Positions 61,569-63,031 of a DNA stretch of 63,031 bases are shown one piece after another. Within the stretch, counting starts at the first letter, position 1, and each line of letters starts with the position of its first letter. The notes beneath the pieces are model-generated. The model saw nothing but the letters and a program-made list of their open reading frames with translations, made no database searches and was not told the origin of the DNA. The stretch spans positions 241,090 to 304,120 of the forward strand of contig JH720302.1 in the NCBI GenBank assembly GCA_000231825.2. Reading direction: 5' to 3'. The DNA is from Tetrahymena elliotti 4EA (Eukaryota; Ciliophora; Oligohymenophorea; Hymenostomatida; Tetrahymenidae). The translations under genes and the position numbers were made by a program.

Positions 61569-62369
61569 AAAATTAGAAATAAATTTTAAATCATTTTATA
61601 CATTTTATCGATAATATCAAAAAATATTTAATGCAGATGCTTCCAATAAAGTTATTTTTGTTTTGGTTGATTCAAAATGTTGGAAAAAAAATTAAAGTTG
61701 AATTTAATGGAGTTAATTGATTAAAAAAAATTTCTTTTTTTTGAAATAATACAATATATTTTAATTTAATTTAATTCTATTTTTTTATTTTAAAAATTAA
61801 TAATTTTTAAATGTAAATTTTTAATTTAGGTTTATTTTGAGTTCAACAATTCAAAAATTGATTTCCTATTTTATTTTATTAAAATTAAAAAAAATTATGA
61901 TATGTAATTAGTAAAATACAAGTTGTCTATTTTGATGGTATACAATTAATTTATAAAAATTTATTAATTACTAAAATAAAAAATGATAAAATAAAATTTG
62001 TAAATCTAACAAAAACAAAATTTTATATTTATTAAATTTAAAAAATTTGTTTGTAAAAGTTCATCAAATTTTTCTTATTAACAATTAATAGGTAATAAGT
62101 AAGAAATAAATGTTGTTAAAAATTATAGAATATTTTAGAGATTCCAATCAAGTACATTAATTTCTTGAGATATAAGAATATATTATTATATTTGTATATT
62201 AAAGTTACTAAGCTCTAATTTAACTTCTTACTAAAATCTTCATATCGATTTCAGGTAAAATTATTCATTTTTCTTTAAATTAATTAAATCAAAAAACTTT
62301 GACTTTTATTTAACTAAAGGCTAAAAAAATTTCAATATTAATTAAATGATTCTAATTAGCAACCCCTGT
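61569..62369. other. Intergenic, no gene seen
   Basis: AT-rich spacer downstream of the SPRY-like gene leading into the right-hand repeat array. No coding frame, RNA gene or distinct repeat was recognised. Confidence 0.55.
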
Positions 62370-63031
62370 TATTTATCAACAAAAATGACTGTTTTGAGTT
62401 GATTTAATGTTTCATTTTATGTTTTTCTCATTCTTTTAAATATTTGTTTATTAAATATTTATTTTATAATTCTTTAAAAGTGACAATAAGATTGGTGATT
62501 TTGGTGCATAAGGATTAGGATCTGTCTTATTATAGTGCTCTAATCTCTAAAATTTGACTCTTTCCCTAAGGTAAAAATAGTGTTTCATTATTAATTATGC
62601 ATTTTTAAAGGAGGAATGATGCAATAAATACAAACTTTACATTTTAGCAACAGACTTATTTTGATTGGTTTAGTTGATATTATTTGTTCAGCTCAATTTC
62701 TCTCATATTCATTAATTCTTATTCGTTGTTTTCTGATTTAATTCAAATTTTAATGTTTTTCTCATATTTTTAAATATTTGTTTATTAAATATTTATTTTA
62801 TAATTATTTAAAGAAAGAATAATATTGTTGGTTTAGGTGCATAGGGATTAGGATCTGGCTTAGGATAGTGCTCTAATCTGTAAACTTTGACTCTTGACCT
62901 AAGGTAAAAATAGTGTTTCATAATTAATTATGCATTTTTAGAGGAGAAATGATGTGATAAATAAAAACTTTACATTTTAGCAAAGGACTCATTTTGGTTG
63001 GTTTACTTGATATTATTCGTTCAGCTCAATT
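62370..63031 (-). repeat. Inverted tandem copies of the ~320 bp dispersed repeat
   Basis: Two copies in the orientation opposite to the left edge. The core reads GTGCATAAGGATTAGGATCT at 62,502 and GTGCATAGGGATTAGGATCT at 62,839 (about 337 bp apart), each followed by 'agtgctctaatct(c/g)taaa', 'ttgactcttt / cttgacctaaggtaaaaatagtgtttcat'. The last bases of the window (TTGGTTGGTTTACTTGAT, then GTTCAGCTCAATT) correspond, reverse-complemented, to the first 100 bp of the window, so the array continues past the edge. Confidence 0.85.

Noticed and set aside
1..63031. CRISPR arrays, rRNA or tRNA genes, telomeric GGGGTT repeats.
   Set aside because: Looked for and not found; the tandem repeats present lack spacers or RNA-gene structure.

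Overview
The window reads as macronuclear DNA of an oligohymenophorean ciliate, most likely Tetrahymena or a close relative. It is very AT-rich, and TAA and TAG occur hundreds of times in frame inside recognisable domains where glutamine fits, while TGA alone ends the reading frames. Introns are GT..AG, mostly 50-80 nt with a few of 230-780 nt. All gene models below were read by eye with TAA/TAG = Gln; a standard-code reading breaks every gene into small pieces.

Layout. 1-560 holds two tandem copies of a ~320 bp repeat; the same family returns inverted at 62.37-63.03 kb and once near 32.4 kb. 2.7-4.3 kb (-): a very acidic nuclear-type protein. 5.9-11.1 kb (-): a cullin-repeat-like segment and an F-box segment that run into each other with no room for a promoter, perhaps one gene. 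12.1-14.1 kb (-): a septin with a C-terminal membrane tail. 15.3-16.0 kb (-): a GNAT-like acetyltransferase. 18.3-19.5 kb (+): an unrecognised 426-aa protein. 21.6-26.7 kb (+): a membrane hybrid histidine kinase. 27.4-30.4 kb (+): an EF-hand protein. 30.8-31.6 kb (+): a small gene crossing a 100-N gap that is probably an assembly artefact. 33.66-34.41 kb (+): a decayed gene with a duplicated 3' end. 34.9-36.7 kb (-): an NMN-adenylyltransferase-like domain fused to a protein kinase. 38.1-45.5 kb (-): a protein with an acylation-type N-terminus, CLU-like domains and RCC1 repeats. 48.1-52.6 kb (-): a double PH-domain protein. 55.3-60.8 kb (+): a large Sec7 ArfGEF-type protein without the usual glutamic finger, followed only 28 bp later by a SPRY-like gene at 60.87-61.57 kb (+).

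The genes do not form an operon or one pathway. They are typical ciliate neighbours: signalling (histidine kinase, EF-hand, PH), membrane traffic and organelles (Sec7, septin, CLU) and ubiquitin-ligase-like parts (F-box, cullin). The most unusual points are four domain architectures: NMNAT-like plus kinase, CLU-like plus RCC1 behind MGSCC, F-box next to or fused with cullin repeats, and a Sec7 domain lacking its catalytic Glu. Exon borders given to the base were checked for phase; those described as approximate were not resolved.
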